Shown: positions 44,092 to 53,828, numbered from the stretch's first letter. The stretch is 64,000 nucleotides of DNA from Bacillus_I endophytica_A (GCF_026790145.1 NZ_JALAMS010000008.1:62001-126000); one strand, 5' to 3'. A program made the numbers and translations. Notes: generated from the letters alone by a model not told the origin.

Positions 44092-44121
44092 TCCCTTGCC
44101 CCCCTCATCAATCTTACTTTC

Positions 44122-45288
44122 TTATCTTAATTTGTTTAAACGATCTCGTTGACTTACGATATCTGTAACACGCACCCCAAAGTTTTCATCAATAACGACA
44201 ACTTCTCCTTGAGCTACAAGCTTGTTATTTACTAATATATCAACAGGCTCACCTGCTAATTTATCAAGCTCAATAATAGATCCTGATGAAAGAGTTAAAA
44301 TTTCTCTAACAGACCTTCTTGTTCTTCCAAGCTCAACTGTTACATCTAAAGGAACATCCAATAACATATCTAAGTTTTTCGTATCCGCTTTTTGAATTGG
44401 AGATGGCTCAAATTCAGAAAAAGTAGCCTGCTGAACATCTGTTTGAGAAGGACGAGACTCGTAAGGAGTATCTTGCTTTTCTGTATTCATCGAACGGTCT
44501 TGCTCATAATCAAAGTATTGTTTTTCATCCTTCATCATTTTCTGTTCCTCTGCCATTTTTTCTTCTGTTACTTTTATCGGTTCATTTGAATCATTTTTAC
44601 GTGCTACATCTCGATGAGTTAAACTGCCTACCATTTGCTTCGCAACACGAAGAGGCATAAGCTGCATAATGTCTGAGTCCATAAGCTCGCCAATTTTCAG
44701 TTTGAAGGCCACTTTTACAAGCGTTTCTTCTGGTGGTACGACTTTTGTACCTTCTCCTTCAATGATATTTAATAGCTCTAGACTTGGAGGAGAAATATCT
44801 ACCTTTTTCTGAAATACTTTTGACATAGATGTCGCAGATGTTCCCATCATCTGATTCATTGCTTCTTCGACAGCACTTGTCTGGATATCGTTTAGCTCAG
44901 GTGCAGCATCTTTCCCTGTTCCTCCAAGCATAAGATCAGCAATAATTGTGGCATCCTTCTGGGAAATAATAAATAAGTTCACTCCGCTTAATCCGTTTAC
45001 ATACTCTACTTGAAGAGCAACACAAGGATACGGAAATTCTCTTGCTAAATCATGATGGTATATAAGGGAAATACCAGGGGTTGTAATCTCTACTTTTTGA
45101 TTTAATAAAGTAGACAAAGTGGTGGCAGAGCTCCCAAAAGAGATATTTCCGATTTCACCTAAAATATCGCGTTCTTCTTCTGTTAAGAGCTGATCAACGT
45201 TTTCCTGCTCTAAGCTCTCATAGTCATCGTCACTTCCCTGAAGGAGAGCATCTATTTCATCTTGTGAAAGCATGTTGTCATTGTTCAT
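44122..45288 (-). CDS. fliY: Flagellar switch protein and CheY-P phosphatase FliY
   Basis: C-ring protein combining a CheC-like phosphatase middle domain with a C-terminal FliN-type domain. 388 aa. N-terminal MNNDNMLSQDEIDALL resembles the CheY-P binding peptide of FliM. Both phosphatase motifs [DS]x3Ex2Nx22P are exact: Asp41-Glu45-Asn48-Pro71 and Ser138-Glu142-Asn145-Pro168. A variable acidic linker (about 235-295) precedes the FliN/SpoA domain (LLDVPLDVTVELGRTRRSVREIL). Overlaps fliM by 11 bases. Confidence 0.97.
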   Translation of the reverse strand: MNNDNMLSQDEIDALLQGSDDDYESLEQENVDQLLTEEERDILGEIGNISFGSSATTLSTLLNQKVEITTPGISLIYHHDLAREFPYPCVALQVEYVNGLSGVNLFIISQKDATIIADLMLGGTGKDAAPELNDIQTSAVEEAMNQMMGTSATSMSKVFQKKVDISPPSLELLNIIEGEGTKVVPPEETLVKVAFKLKIGELMDSDIMQLMPLRVAKQMVGSLTHRDVARKNDSNEPIKVTEEKMAEEQKMMKDEKQYFDYEQDRSMNTEKQDTPYESRPSQTDVQQATFSEFEPSPIQKADTKNLDMLLDVPLDVTVELGRTRRSVREILTLSSGSIIELDKLAGEPVDILVNNKLVAQGEVVVIDENFGVRVTDIVSQRDRLNKLR

Positions 45289-46276
45289 CGCTTTCCCCTC
45301 CCGTCACTTTTTCTAAGATTTGTACAGCCATTTTACGTCCCATTTTCCCTGGCTGTGCTTTAAATTTAGGTATATGATTTACTTTAATTGTTAACGGTTG
45401 ACCAATCGATTGATCCAAACAAATCACATCTTCATTTCCAAGTGATAAAAAGTCTTCAATTGTAATTTTCGCTTGACCGAGCTCTGCTACAATAGGAAGC
45501 TCTGCGCTATACACACGTTTTTTTAGAAGTTCTGTTTCTTCAGAGGTCGGCTCTTTTTTCGTTGACTGCATCCAATAGTGCATGGAAAGCTTTGAGACGA
45601 TAGGTTCAAGTACAACGTGTGGTAAACAAATGTTAATCATTCCCTTTACATCCCCAATTTGAGTTGTAAGCGAAACAACGACAACTGTTTCATTTGGCGA
45701 AACCATTTGAAGGAATTGAGGGTTTACTTCAAAGTCAGAAAGCTGTGGTTTCATTTTAGCAACGCTGCTCCAAGCTTCTTCAAATGAATCTAGCGATTTC
45801 TCTACAAGATCTGTAATTAACTTTGTTTCAATTTCTGTTAGTGTGTCAACTTTGTTTACACTAGAGCCTGTCCCACCTAAACGTCTATCAAGCATTGCAT
45901 AGGCAACCTGTGGATTTAATTCAAAAAGTACTCTCCCAGCAAGAGGAGGAACTTCAATAATGTTCAAAAATGTCATATTAGGGATTGACCGTATAAATTC
46001 TTCATATGGAATTTGATCAACAGATGCTACTGAAATTTGTACATATGTACGTAGCTGTGCTGAAAGATGCGTTGTTAAAAGGCGAGCAAAATTTTCGTGA
46101 ATGCGCGTTAAGCTTCGAATTTGATCTTTTGAAAAGCGAAGCGCTCGTTTGAAATCATATATTTTTACTCTTTTAGCACGATCTTCTTTGCGAAGTTGTT
46201 CTGCATCCATCTCACCAGCTGAAATGGCTGAAAGTAGGGCATCTATTTCACTTTGAGATAATACTTCATTTGACAA
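45278..46276 (-). CDS. fliM: Flagellar motor switch protein FliM
   Basis: C-ring switch component that binds CheY-P and FliG. 332 aa. The N-terminal peptide LSQSEIDALLSAI (6-18) is the CheY-P site; middle domain includes GGTGSSVNK (FliG contact); C-terminal SpoA domain from about 245. Start is TTG at 46276, 10 bases after GGAGG. Followed by fliY with overlap. Confidence 0.96.
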   Translation of the reverse strand: MSNEVLSQSEIDALLSAISAGEMDAEQLRKEDRAKRVKIYDFKRALRFSKDQIRSLTRIHENFARLLTTHLSAQLRTYVQISVASVDQIPYEEFIRSIPNMTFLNIIEVPPLAGRVLFELNPQVAYAMLDRRLGGTGSSVNKVDTLTEIETKLITDLVEKSLDSFEEAWSSVAKMKPQLSDFEVNPQFLQMVSPNETVVVVSLTTQIGDVKGMINICLPHVVLEPIVSKLSMHYWMQSTKKEPTSEETELLKKRVYSAELPIVAELGQAKITIEDFLSLGNEDVICLDQSIGQPLTIKVNHIPKFKAQPGKMGRKMAVQILEKVTGGESDEQ

Positions 46277-46308
46277 GCTATACGCACCTCCTTAAGACGC
46301 TTTGTCAT

Positions 46309-46737
46309 TTATTGTATTATTTTGGAGGTTGTATAAATTTTTACAACTTTTCCTTCTTGCATCAAACTATTAATTTCTTCTTTCAATATCTGTTCAAGTG
46401 AAGAAATCCCTTCTTTTCCTTGAAATTGTTCTACTTTCATATTTGAAAGCTGTTTAATCATAAGATCTCTCACTTGAAATTCTCGTTTTGTTAGCTCTTC
46501 TTTTGCTTCCTTACTGTTCGTTTGAAGAGTAAATGACATCTTTACATAATTTCCACTTGATAAGTTCGTTGTAACGTCATCAATATTTATAGAAGCCTCC
46601 ACAACTTCATCAATAGATGGCTCTTTTACTTCTTCTGCTTTTCCTTCTTTTTTAAACAGGAAAAACCAAGTACTGCCTCCAGCAAGCAGTAAAAGAAAAA
46701 TAATAATCGTTATGATTCTCACTTTTTTACCCATCAA
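46309..46737 (-). CDS. fliL: Flagellar basal body-associated protein FliL
   Basis: Membrane protein near the stator that supports motor torque. 142 aa: one N-terminal membrane helix (about 6-27) then a periplasmic-type extracellular domain with FliL signatures (YVKMSFTLQTNSKEAKEEL, then REFQVRDLMIKQLSNM). Start overlaps the swrD stop by four bases. Confidence 0.94.
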   Translation of the reverse strand: MMGKKVRIITIIIFLLLLAGGSTWFFLFKKEGKAEEVKEPSIDEVVEASINIDDVTTNLSSGNYVKMSFTLQTNSKEAKEELTKREFQVRDLMIKQLSNMKVEQFQGKEGISSLEQILKEEINSLMQEGKVVKIYTTSKIIQ

Positions 46738-46949
46738 TCTTCTTCTCCCTGCACATTCTTTTTACCTAAAATATGAACTTCTCCGTAAAAAGCGCTCACC
46801 TTAGTGGAAACAGATTCGACCGTTTCTCTTACAACAAACTTCTTCCCATTTGTTAACGTAATCGTTGTATCTGGAAATGCTTCCACCTGTTCAATATATA
46901 AAGCATTCAAAGTAAATTCTTTGCCATTTAGACGCGTCAGCATAATCAT
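46734..46949 (-). CDS. swrD: SwrD (YlzI), FlbD-family protein
   Basis: 71 aa, FlbD family. N-terminal MIMLTRLNGKEFTLNALYIE is nearly that of B. subtilis SwrD, which raises flagellar torque and is needed for swarming. It lies between flgE and fliL and overlaps the latter. No membrane segment. Confidence 0.92.
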   Translation of the reverse strand: MIMLTRLNGKEFTLNALYIEQVEAFPDTTITLTNGKKFVVRETVESVSTKVSAFYGEVHILGKKNVQGEED

Positions 46950-46973
46950 TCTAAATGCTCAACTCCTATGATT

Positions 46974-47777
46974 CTATCGTTTAAGGTTTAATAGCTCTTG
47001 CAATACTTCATCAGATGTTGTAATTACTTTTGTATTAGCTTGAAAACCGCGCTGAGCTACAATCATATCTGTAAATTCCTCTGATAAGTCAACATTTGAC
47101 ATTTCAAGACTTCCTGACATTACTTCACCATATCCATCCGCGCCAGGTGTACCATTCAAAGGTGTTCCTGAGTTCGCAGAAGATTGGAATAATGAACCTC
47201 CTGCTTTCTCTAATCCTTCTGGGTTAGAAAAACGAGTAAGTCCGAGTGTTGATACAACGTTCCAGTTACCATTTACTTTCACATTGATTCTTCCTGAAGT
47301 ATCAATAGCGATATCTTCAGCATTTGTTCCAATCGTAATGGCTTGGTTATTCGTATTTAAAACTCTATAGCCGTTTCCGTTAACAAGGGCACCACTAGCA
47401 TCTACATAAAAGTTGCCTGCTCTTGTATAAAATTCTTCACCGCTTCCTGATTGAACTCGGAAATATCCATCTCCGGCAATAGACAAATCAAGCGTTCGAC
47501 CTGTTGACTGTGTACTTCCTTCTGTATGAAGAGTATCAATAGACTGAATTTGTGAACCTAAGCCAATTTGTTTTGCATTTATCCCGCCTAAATTCACACC
47601 ATTTTGGTTCGTTGGAGCATTTGCGCTTCCAACTTGCTGACTTATCATATCTTTAAAAAGAACTCTTCCTTTTTTGAATCCAGCCGTGTTTACATTAGCA
47701 ACGTTATTTCCAATCACATCAAGCTTTGTTTGAAAGTTTTTCATTCCACTAATCCCAGAATACATCGAACGTAACAT
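46974..47777 (-). CDS. flgE: Flagellar hook protein FlgE
   Basis: Builds the hook. ATG at 47777 (AGGAGG 9 bases upstream) gives 267 aa; another ATG two codons earlier is too close to that site. Rod/hook N-terminal motif LDVIGNNVANVNTAGFKKGR (about 18-37) and the C-terminal SNVDLSEEFTDMIVAQRGFQANTKVITTSDEVLQELLNLKR form the coiled-coil core. It is the short B. subtilis-type hook subunit, once named FlgG. Follows flgD. Confidence 0.94.
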   Translation of the reverse strand: MLRSMYSGISGMKNFQTKLDVIGNNVANVNTAGFKKGRVLFKDMISQQVGSANAPTNQNGVNLGGINAKQIGLGSQIQSIDTLHTEGSTQSTGRTLDLSIAGDGYFRVQSGSGEEFYTRAGNFYVDASGALVNGNGYRVLNTNNQAITIGTNAEDIAIDTSGRINVKVNGNWNVVSTLGLTRFSNPEGLEKAGGSLFQSSANSGTPLNGTPGADGYGEVMSGSLEMSNVDLSEEFTDMIVAQRGFQANTKVITTSDEVLQELLNLKR

Positions 47778-47798
47778 ATACATTCTCCTCCTAAACTT

Positions 47799-48425
47799 TT
47801 ATGATAAAACTCTTGTAATTTGACTTTGTTTAATCGTATTTCCATTCTCCATTTCAAAAAGAAGAATTCCATTTTTTAAAGAAACCGCTGTAACAGCAGC
47901 CTCTTTTTCAGACCCATCTTCCTGCCATCCTATTGTTCGTCCAATAAGATTGCTTGCATTTCCTAAAACATCAGCATTTTGCACCCCTATTTTATCAAGG
48001 TCCGCTGTGTTCCCTTTTAATCCTTCAGTTGTTTCAAACATCATTTGATTATCATCCATATAAACACTTTTAATGATGCCTGTTTGCTCTTTTTTTGTTT
48101 GACCATTCTCTTCTGTTGAGCTCCAGGTCACCTTTTGATCTATTAAACTCTGCAGTTGTAAAAGTGTGTTCGGTTTTTGTTCTTCAATAAAACTTTGAAC
48201 CGTTGTATTCAAATTTGTGATTTGTTCAAGCGTCGAAAAAGTCGCCAATTGAGCAATAAATTCCTTATCATCAACAGGATTTGATGGATCTTGGTTCTGA
48301 AGTTGAGTCATTAAAATATTTAGAAAATCATCTTTTCCAAGTTCGCTTCCTGAAGAAGACGTTTTCCGCTTCTCAGCTTGCATTGTTTCGTAAGAAAAGC
48401 GATTATTAATTTCCACTTTTAGCAC
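47799..48425 (-). CDS. flgD: Hook cap/scaffold protein FlgD
   Basis: Caps the growing hook and helps FlgE polymerise. 208 aa. FlgD N-terminal signature LGKDDFLNILMTQLQNQDPSNPVDDKEFIAQLATFSTLEQI lies at about 29-69; the C-terminal half forms a Tudor/Fn3-like domain. B. subtilis YlxG equivalent. Adjacent to fliK, which sets hook length. Confidence 0.94.
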   Translation of the reverse strand: MLKVEINNRFSYETMQAEKRKTSSSGSELGKDDFLNILMTQLQNQDPSNPVDDKEFIAQLATFSTLEQITNLNTTVQSFIEEQKPNTLLQLQSLIDQKVTWSSTEENGQTKKEQTGIIKSVYMDDNQMMFETTEGLKGNTADLDKIGVQNADVLGNASNLIGRTIGWQEDGSEKEAAVTAVSLKNGILLFEMENGNTIKQSQITRVLS

Positions 48426-49652
48426 CTACATTTCTTCTATCATTTCAAGCTCTTTTAAAATATCTTCAAAGCGATTCTCTTCTTTTTGCTCTTTTGATTG
48501 TTGTTCTTTTTGTTTTTCTTCTTCATCAGGAGAATCTCTTTTTAACTCAGCATCTGAACCCTCAGCGGCTGAAAACTGTTGAAGCACTTCCATTTTTTCA
48601 ACCTGTACGCCTTGATGGGTTAGAGCACTTTTCAAATGATGAAGATGATGTTCAAGCATCTCCTTTGTAGCTGATGTACTTGTTACAATTGTAGCAGTGA
48701 GCTTATTCTGTTGTTTTACAAGCTGAACCGTTATAGTACCAAGCTCTTGTGGATGAAGCTTAATGAGAAGCTTTGTTTGATTTCCATGAACAAAGAGAGA
48801 ACTACGCTGAAAAGCTTGCTGAAGCTGCCGTACAAGCCCATCTTCCTGTGAAGAACCGTTATTGCCAATATAAAAAACAAGCTGGTGGACTTTACTCATT
48901 GTCCCACTTGGAATAGTAGACAAAAAGTTATGTTGAGTATCTAACATTCCCTTTCCTTCTTCTCCTCTTTTAAAGGAGGGAAAAGGAAAAGAAGCAAACG
49001 GAGAAGAGAACTCTTTCCTCTGAGAAAGAGTAGTTAATTTCTGATCAATATGAGAAAGCATGCGCTCTAATTCTTCTCTTGAAGGTAGTTTAGATGATCC
49101 CTTTAAAATCTCATCTTTCACGTTTGTTGGAACGACCTCTAACAGCTTTGAAAAAACTTTTAAAGCTCTCATTTCATCGTTTGTTAATGTCTCCTTCATA
49201 TCTGCAAATAAAGGGCTTTTTTGCATTAAAAAAACCAATTCAGCATCATGAGCGTTTCCCTGAATTAATTCTTTTTGAAGTATTTGAACAATCTGTAGCA
49301 TTTCTTGAATCTCTTTTCCTGTTCCCTTTTCATCAATAGGAAAGAGATTATCTAACCCACTCTTCTCTGTGAAGATTTTCTCAAGTTTTTGCACCCTTGA
49401 TTCCAAGGGATTATCTTCCGAGGACTCTGACGTTATATGTTGATAAAAAAGAAGACTTATTAAATCTTCTGATGCCGCTATATTATCATCATTTATGCTT
49501 TCCTTTTCTTCTATCTGTTGACTTTGTTGTTCCTGTTCTATACCTGCTTGAAGAAGCAAACCTTGAAAAAGAGGAGAAGCCATCTTCTGCTCTTTTTCAA
49601 GAGATGTTTTTAAAGAATGTAGTTGTACTATTTCGGATGTAGTAAGTTTCAT
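48426..49652 (-). CDS. fliK: Flagellar hook-length control protein FliK
   Basis: Secreted ruler that, via FlhB, ends hook growth. 408 aa; N-terminal part is variable and Gln/Glu-rich, and the C-terminal substrate-specificity domain (about 285-375) carries TKLLIKLHPQELGTITVQLV, followed by an acidic tail. Recognised mainly from this domain and its place between ylxF and flgD. Confidence 0.9.
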   Translation of the reverse strand: MKLTTSEIVQLHSLKTSLEKEQKMASPLFQGLLLQAGIEQEQQSQQIEEKESINDDNIAASEDLISLLFYQHITSESSEDNPLESRVQKLEKIFTEKSGLDNLFPIDEKGTGKEIQEMLQIVQILQKELIQGNAHDAELVFLMQKSPLFADMKETLTNDEMRALKVFSKLLEVVPTNVKDEILKGSSKLPSREELERMLSHIDQKLTTLSQRKEFSSPFASFPFPSFKRGEEGKGMLDTQHNFLSTIPSGTMSKVHQLVFYIGNNGSSQEDGLVRQLQQAFQRSSLFVHGNQTKLLIKLHPQELGTITVQLVKQQNKLTATIVTSTSATKEMLEHHLHHLKSALTHQGVQVEKMEVLQQFSAAEGSDAELKRDSPDEEEKQKEQQSKEQKEENRFEDILKELEMIEEM

Positions 49653-49664
49653 TCCTTTTTCTCC

Positions 49665-50258
49665 TTATTGAACGTTCGCTTCTTCTGCCAAAAGTTCAGT
49701 ATACTTAGCAGCCACGTCAGGCTCCATTTTTGCCAAAATGTTTGCGAGCGCTTCTGTTTTTAGTTGTCCTAGTAAATCTAGAGCTTGATCTTCTTTCAAT
49801 TCACTTATAATAAGGGCCGCATTTTTAGGTGACATCGATTCATATGAACGAACAAGGTTCTTCATCTCCGCTGTTTGAGAGCCTTCCTCTTCCCCTGTGC
49901 TTGCTTCCGTTTCTTCACTATTTTCCTCAGTTGGCATTTCTGCTTTTGCACGCTCAAGCTTCACTTGAAGATTTTCAATTTCAAGATCTTTCTCTTTTAT
50001 CTTTTTTTGCAATACTTCCATTTCTAGATTTTGCGTGCCAGATGAGTTCGTGGACTGAGATGATGCCTCTTGGTCGCTTTCTTCATCTAAGAAAGGAAGG
50101 GCTGAGAATACTTTTTCTTTAACATCAACTCCACTAGCGCTTAACAGAAAGTATCCTGCTCTACCTATAATAAGAAGAAAGAGTAAGAAAATAATAAAAA
50201 GGAGAGGCCCTTTCTTACGCTTTGGCTCTTTTTCTGTCTCCGCCTTTTGTTTTTTCAT
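49665..50258 (-). CDS. ylxF: YlxF, MotE/MgtE-N-like flagellar protein
   Basis: 197 aa: cytoplasmic basic N-terminus, one membrane helix (about 18-36), a coiled coil (about 75-110) and a C-terminal MgtE-N/FliG-like domain (SYESMSPKNAALIISELKEDQALDLLGQLKTEALANILAKMEP). This architecture is that of MotE, a motility chaperone in other bacteria. Between fliJ and fliK, as in B. subtilis. Role is inferred. Confidence 0.85.
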   Translation of the reverse strand: MKKQKAETEKEPKRKKGPLLFIIFLLFLLIIGRAGYFLLSASGVDVKEKVFSALPFLDEESDQEASSQSTNSSGTQNLEMEVLQKKIKEKDLEIENLQVKLERAKAEMPTEENSEETEASTGEEEGSQTAEMKNLVRSYESMSPKNAALIISELKEDQALDLLGQLKTEALANILAKMEPDVAAKYTELLAEEANVQ

Positions 50259-50268
50259 AAGCTTTCCC

Positions 50269-50724
50269 TCACCTAATTCCTTTCAATAAGTATTGCTGAA
50301 TAGATACTTCATCCATTTGTTTTGCTTCGCTCTCTCGTTGGAGGTTTTGATAATGGATAAGCGCTTTTGTTTCCATCTTTTCGTACTTCTTCACTTCGAT
50401 GTTTTTCTCACGTAGCTTAACTTCTTTAATTCTCAATGTCTGTCGAGCGATGTTCATCTTTTGTTGAAGAACTTCAATTTCACGTTCTAAATAATCCATA
50501 TAGTTTTGAGACTGTTTTAACTTCTCGACAGAAACACCTATGCTCATTTCTTCATTATATTCATCAATAAAATTCTCTTTATGTTTCAAACATTGATAAA
50601 GACGCTGACCAACTTCTTCAAACTGCCTGACAGCTTCATTGTATTCATTCAGCATCCGATTTTTTTCAGATTGTTTAATTGCCATAACTTTAGAAAATTT
50701 AAACTGAAAACTCACATTTTTCAT
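50269..50724 (-). CDS. fliJ: Flagellar export chaperone/stalk FliJ
   Basis: Small helical protein that forms the central stalk of the FliI ATPase ring. 151 aa, almost entirely charged coiled coil (heptads of Lys/Glu/Gln with Leu/Met), typical of FliJ. Directly after fliI. Sequence similarity in this family is low, so position supports the call. Confidence 0.9.
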   Translation of the reverse strand: MKNVSFQFKFSKVMAIKQSEKNRMLNEYNEAVRQFEEVGQRLYQCLKHKENFIDEYNEEMSIGVSVEKLKQSQNYMDYLEREIEVLQQKMNIARQTLRIKEVKLREKNIEVKKYEKMETKALIHYQNLQRESEAKQMDEVSIQQYLLKGIR

Positions 50725-50729
50725 TCCTT

Positions 50730-52031
50730 TTATACTAGGTTGTTCAGCTCTTCAATGCTTTCTTCTAAACGTATTTTTTCATCTGTTCCTTGTTTTAAGA
50801 AACTAATAATTTCAGGATATAAAGTCATTGATTCATCGATTTTCTGAGAAGATCCTCTTTTGTACGCCCCTATATTTATTAAGTCTTCCGCCTCTAAATA
50901 TGTTGAGAGAAGATCTCTTAATCGATTTGCTTTCTCTTTATGTTCTTCGGTAACGATGCTGCTCATCACCCGACTTATACTTTTTAAAACATTGATAGCT
51001 GGATACTGGCCTTTATTTGCAAGAGCTCGATCAAGCACGATATGACCGTCTACAATTCCTCTTACTGTATCAGCAATAGGCTCGTTCATGTCATCCCCAT
51101 CAACAAGAACTGTATAAAAAGCTGTAATAGATCCCCTTTTGTTTCTTCCTGTTCTCTCTAAAAGTCTTGGAAGAGTAGCAAACACAGAGGGAGTATAACC
51201 TTTTGTTGTTGGAGGCTCACCAACCGCAAGCCCAATCTCACGCTGTGCCATTGCAACACGAGTTACAGAGTCCATCATAAACATAACGTTCTTTCCTTGA
51301 TTTCTAAAATATTCTGCAATAGATGTTGCTGTATAAGCTCCTTTAATACGCATTAGGGAAGGTTGATCTGATGTTGCAACAATGACGATGGAATTTTTTA
51401 ATCCTTCTTCACCTAAATCATGTTCAATAAATTCGCGAACTTCTCGACCTCGTTCACCAATTAACGCTATGACGTTTAAATCTGCGTTTGTATTTCGGGC
51501 AATCATTCCCATAAGGGTACTTTTTCCAACTCCGCTTCCCGCAAAAATTCCTAGCCGCTGACCGTTTCCAACAGTTAATAGCGTATCAATTGTTTTAACT
51601 CCAACTTCAATTGGTTCACGAATTGTTGGACGCTCAAGCGGATTTGGTGGATCTTCTTCAGCTGAAACGTTGAAAAGACCTTTTGGAAGTTCTTCACCAT
51701 TTAACGGCTGACCAAGCGGATCTAACACACGTCCAATAAGAGCTTCTCCAACTTTGATTTGGAGTGGCTTTGATGTTGTTTCAACAATACAGCCTGGCGA
51801 AATATCGCGTACATCTTTGTAAGGCATAAGAATAACAAACTCTTCTTTGAAACCTACTACTTCTGCTTTAATATGTGCTGCTCCATTGCGCAAGTGGATG
51901 TAGCATATGTCTCCAATAGAAGTGCTTGGCCCTCTTGCTTCAATCATTAACCCTACTACTCTCGTAACTTTCCCGTATCGTTTGAATGAAGAAATGTCTT
52001 CTATCCTATCTAAAATTTCTTTTACTTTCAT
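50730..52031 (-). CDS. fliI: Flagellum-specific ATPase FliI
   Basis: Hexameric ATPase of the flagellar export apparatus, related to F1 beta. 433 aa. Walker A GSGVGKST at 165-172, Walker B VMFMMDSVTRVAMAQREIGL, and the conserved GEPPTTKGYTPSVFATLPRLLERTGR segment are intact. Overlaps fliH by four bases; fliJ follows. Confidence 0.97.
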   Translation of the reverse strand: MKVKEILDRIEDISSFKRYGKVTRVVGLMIEARGPSTSIGDICYIHLRNGAAHIKAEVVGFKEEFVILMPYKDVRDISPGCIVETTSKPLQIKVGEALIGRVLDPLGQPLNGEELPKGLFNVSAEEDPPNPLERPTIREPIEVGVKTIDTLLTVGNGQRLGIFAGSGVGKSTLMGMIARNTNADLNVIALIGERGREVREFIEHDLGEEGLKNSIVIVATSDQPSLMRIKGAYTATSIAEYFRNQGKNVMFMMDSVTRVAMAQREIGLAVGEPPTTKGYTPSVFATLPRLLERTGRNKRGSITAFYTVLVDGDDMNEPIADTVRGIVDGHIVLDRALANKGQYPAINVLKSISRVMSSIVTEEHKEKANRLRDLLSTYLEAEDLINIGAYKRGSSQKIDESMTLYPEIISFLKQGTDEKIRLEESIEELNNLV

Positions 52032-52804
52032 ATCGTTTCCTCATCCTTTATCATTTCGACGAGGCTTTTCTTAATTTCAGCAAGCTGGCTGTCGATGCTT
52101 GCATTTACTTTTCCAAATGAAGATTCAATCATACAATCTGTTTCACCAAGATCCTCACTTGGATAAAAGAACAAGGAAGTATCAGAGCTTAAAAGCAGGC
52201 TAAGCTCCTCTTTTCGCTGAGAGACAAGCGTATAGTATTTTGGCGAGATGTATATATGAATATTCTTATGATCACGAACTTCTTTAACTGCTTTTTGAAC
52301 AACATGAATATACTTCTCTTCATTTTCCTCAAGTTCAATATTCAAAATCTTTTTCGCAACCTTCATCCCAAGCTCTAAAATCACCATCTCTGATTGTTCA
52401 ATATACTGATAATAAGAGTCTTGAACATGGTGAATCGTTGCTTCCGCTTCCTTTAGAAGCTCTTTATATTGATTTTCAGCTTCCTGTTTTCCTTGAAAAA
52501 AACCTTTTTCAAAACCTTCTTGCTTTGCTCTTTCCGAAAGCTGTTCATATTCTAATTGCCATTCTTTACGCTTTTCTTCAACCGTTTTTTCTGCTTCTTG
52601 AAGCAGTTTTTGTGCTCTAAAACGTATTCTTTCCGCCTCTGTTTGAGCTTGCTGAACTTCACTTTCAGCTTGCTCTCGCATTCGCTGCTTTTGAACTTCG
52701 CATTCTTCTACTGTTTCAATTTTGAATTGAACAGGCTGTATCCCTATCTTTTTTCCATCTTGAGCATGTTGGAATCCATGATGTTTTTTAATAATATTAG
52801 ACAA
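52028..52804 (-). CDS. fliH: Flagellar export regulator FliH
   Basis: Stator-like regulator of FliI that links it to the C-ring. 258 aa: a long, strongly charged coiled coil (about 30-140) then a C-terminal V-type ATPase E subunit-like domain (MVILELGMKVAKKILNIELEENEEKY, and LGETDCMIESSFGKVNASIDSQLAEIKKSL). Overlaps fliG by eight bases and fliI by four. Confidence 0.93.
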   Translation of the reverse strand: MSNIIKKHHGFQHAQDGKKIGIQPVQFKIETVEECEVQKQRMREQAESEVQQAQTEAERIRFRAQKLLQEAEKTVEEKRKEWQLEYEQLSERAKQEGFEKGFFQGKQEAENQYKELLKEAEATIHHVQDSYYQYIEQSEMVILELGMKVAKKILNIELEENEEKYIHVVQKAVKEVRDHKNIHIYISPKYYTLVSQRKEELSLLLSSDTSLFFYPSEDLGETDCMIESSFGKVNASIDSQLAEIKKSLVEMIKDEETI

Positions 52805-53816
52805 TCATATCATCCCCTCCGCCACGCGCAATCACAATTTCTTCTGATTCTTCGAGCTGACGAATAACTCCTACAATTCTTGATTGTGCTTCTTCTACGT
52901 CTTTTAATCGAACAGGTCCCATGAATTCCATTTCTTCTTTAAAAGTAGCAACCATACGCTGTGACATATTTCGGTAAACAACTTCTTTTACTTCATCACT
53001 TGATACTTTTAAGCTAAGAAGCAAGTCTTCGTTACCAACTTCTCGAATAATACGTTGAATTGCTCTGTTGTCCAAAATGACGATATCTTCGAAAACAAAC
53101 ATACGTTTTTTAATTTCTTCTGCAAGTTCTGGATCTTGAATTTCAAGCGTATCTAAAATTGTTCTCTCTGTTGAACGATCAACACCATTGAGCACTTCCA
53201 CAACAGCTTCAACACCGCCTGTTTGTGTATAATCTTGAGTAACTGTTGTAGAAAGCTTTCTTTCGAGGACTTTCTCAACTTCATTAATAACCTCAGGTGA
53301 TGTGCTATCCATAACAGCCATTCTTCTTGCAATATCTGCCTGCTGTTCTTGCGGAAGTAAAGATAAAATCTGGCCTGCTTGTGATGGCTCCAAGTAAGAA
53401 AGAACAAGGGCAATTGTTTGCGGATGTTCATTTTGGATAAAATTAAAGATTTGAGTTGGATTTGCTTTACGAGCAAAATCAAATGGGCGGACTTGTAGAG
53501 ACGATGTCAAACGCTTAATAATAAGCGCGGCTTGATCTGCTCCAAGTGCCTTCTCAAGAACGGTTTTGGCATAGCCAATTCCACCTTGAGAAATATAGTC
53601 TTGAGCAACAGCTAGACGTTCAAATTCTTCTAACACTTTATTTTTTGTTTCTAAATTTACTTTTTTAAGAGCTGAGATTTCTAATGTTAAACTTTCAATC
53701 TCTTCTTCTGTTAAATGTTTATAAATCGATGCTGAAACGTCTGGTCCAAGCGTAATTAAAAGGATGGCTGCCTTCTGCTTTCCTGTTAACGCACCTTTTT
53801 GTTCCACTCTTGCCAC
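52797..53816 (-). CDS. fliG: Flagellar motor switch protein FliG
   Basis: Rotor protein that contacts the stator and sets rotation direction. 339 aa (B. subtilis 338). N-terminal FliF-binding domain (LTGKQKAAILLITLGPDVSASIYKHL), middle armadillo domain with the EHPQTIALVLSYL (EHPQ) motif near 128-140, and C-terminal domain with charged torque residues (LDNRAIQRIIREVGNEDLLLSLK). GTG start after AGGAGG. Confidence 0.97.
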   Translation of the reverse strand: MARVEQKGALTGKQKAAILLITLGPDVSASIYKHLTEEEIESLTLEISALKKVNLETKNKVLEEFERLAVAQDYISQGGIGYAKTVLEKALGADQAALIIKRLTSSLQVRPFDFARKANPTQIFNFIQNEHPQTIALVLSYLEPSQAGQILSLLPQEQQADIARRMAVMDSTSPEVINEVEKVLERKLSTTVTQDYTQTGGVEAVVEVLNGVDRSTERTILDTLEIQDPELAEEIKKRMFVFEDIVILDNRAIQRIIREVGNEDLLLSLKVSSDEVKEVVYRNMSQRMVATFKEEMEFMGPVRLKDVEEAQSRIVGVIRQLEESEEIVIARGGGDDMIV

Positions 53817-53828
53817 AATGTCTTCCTC

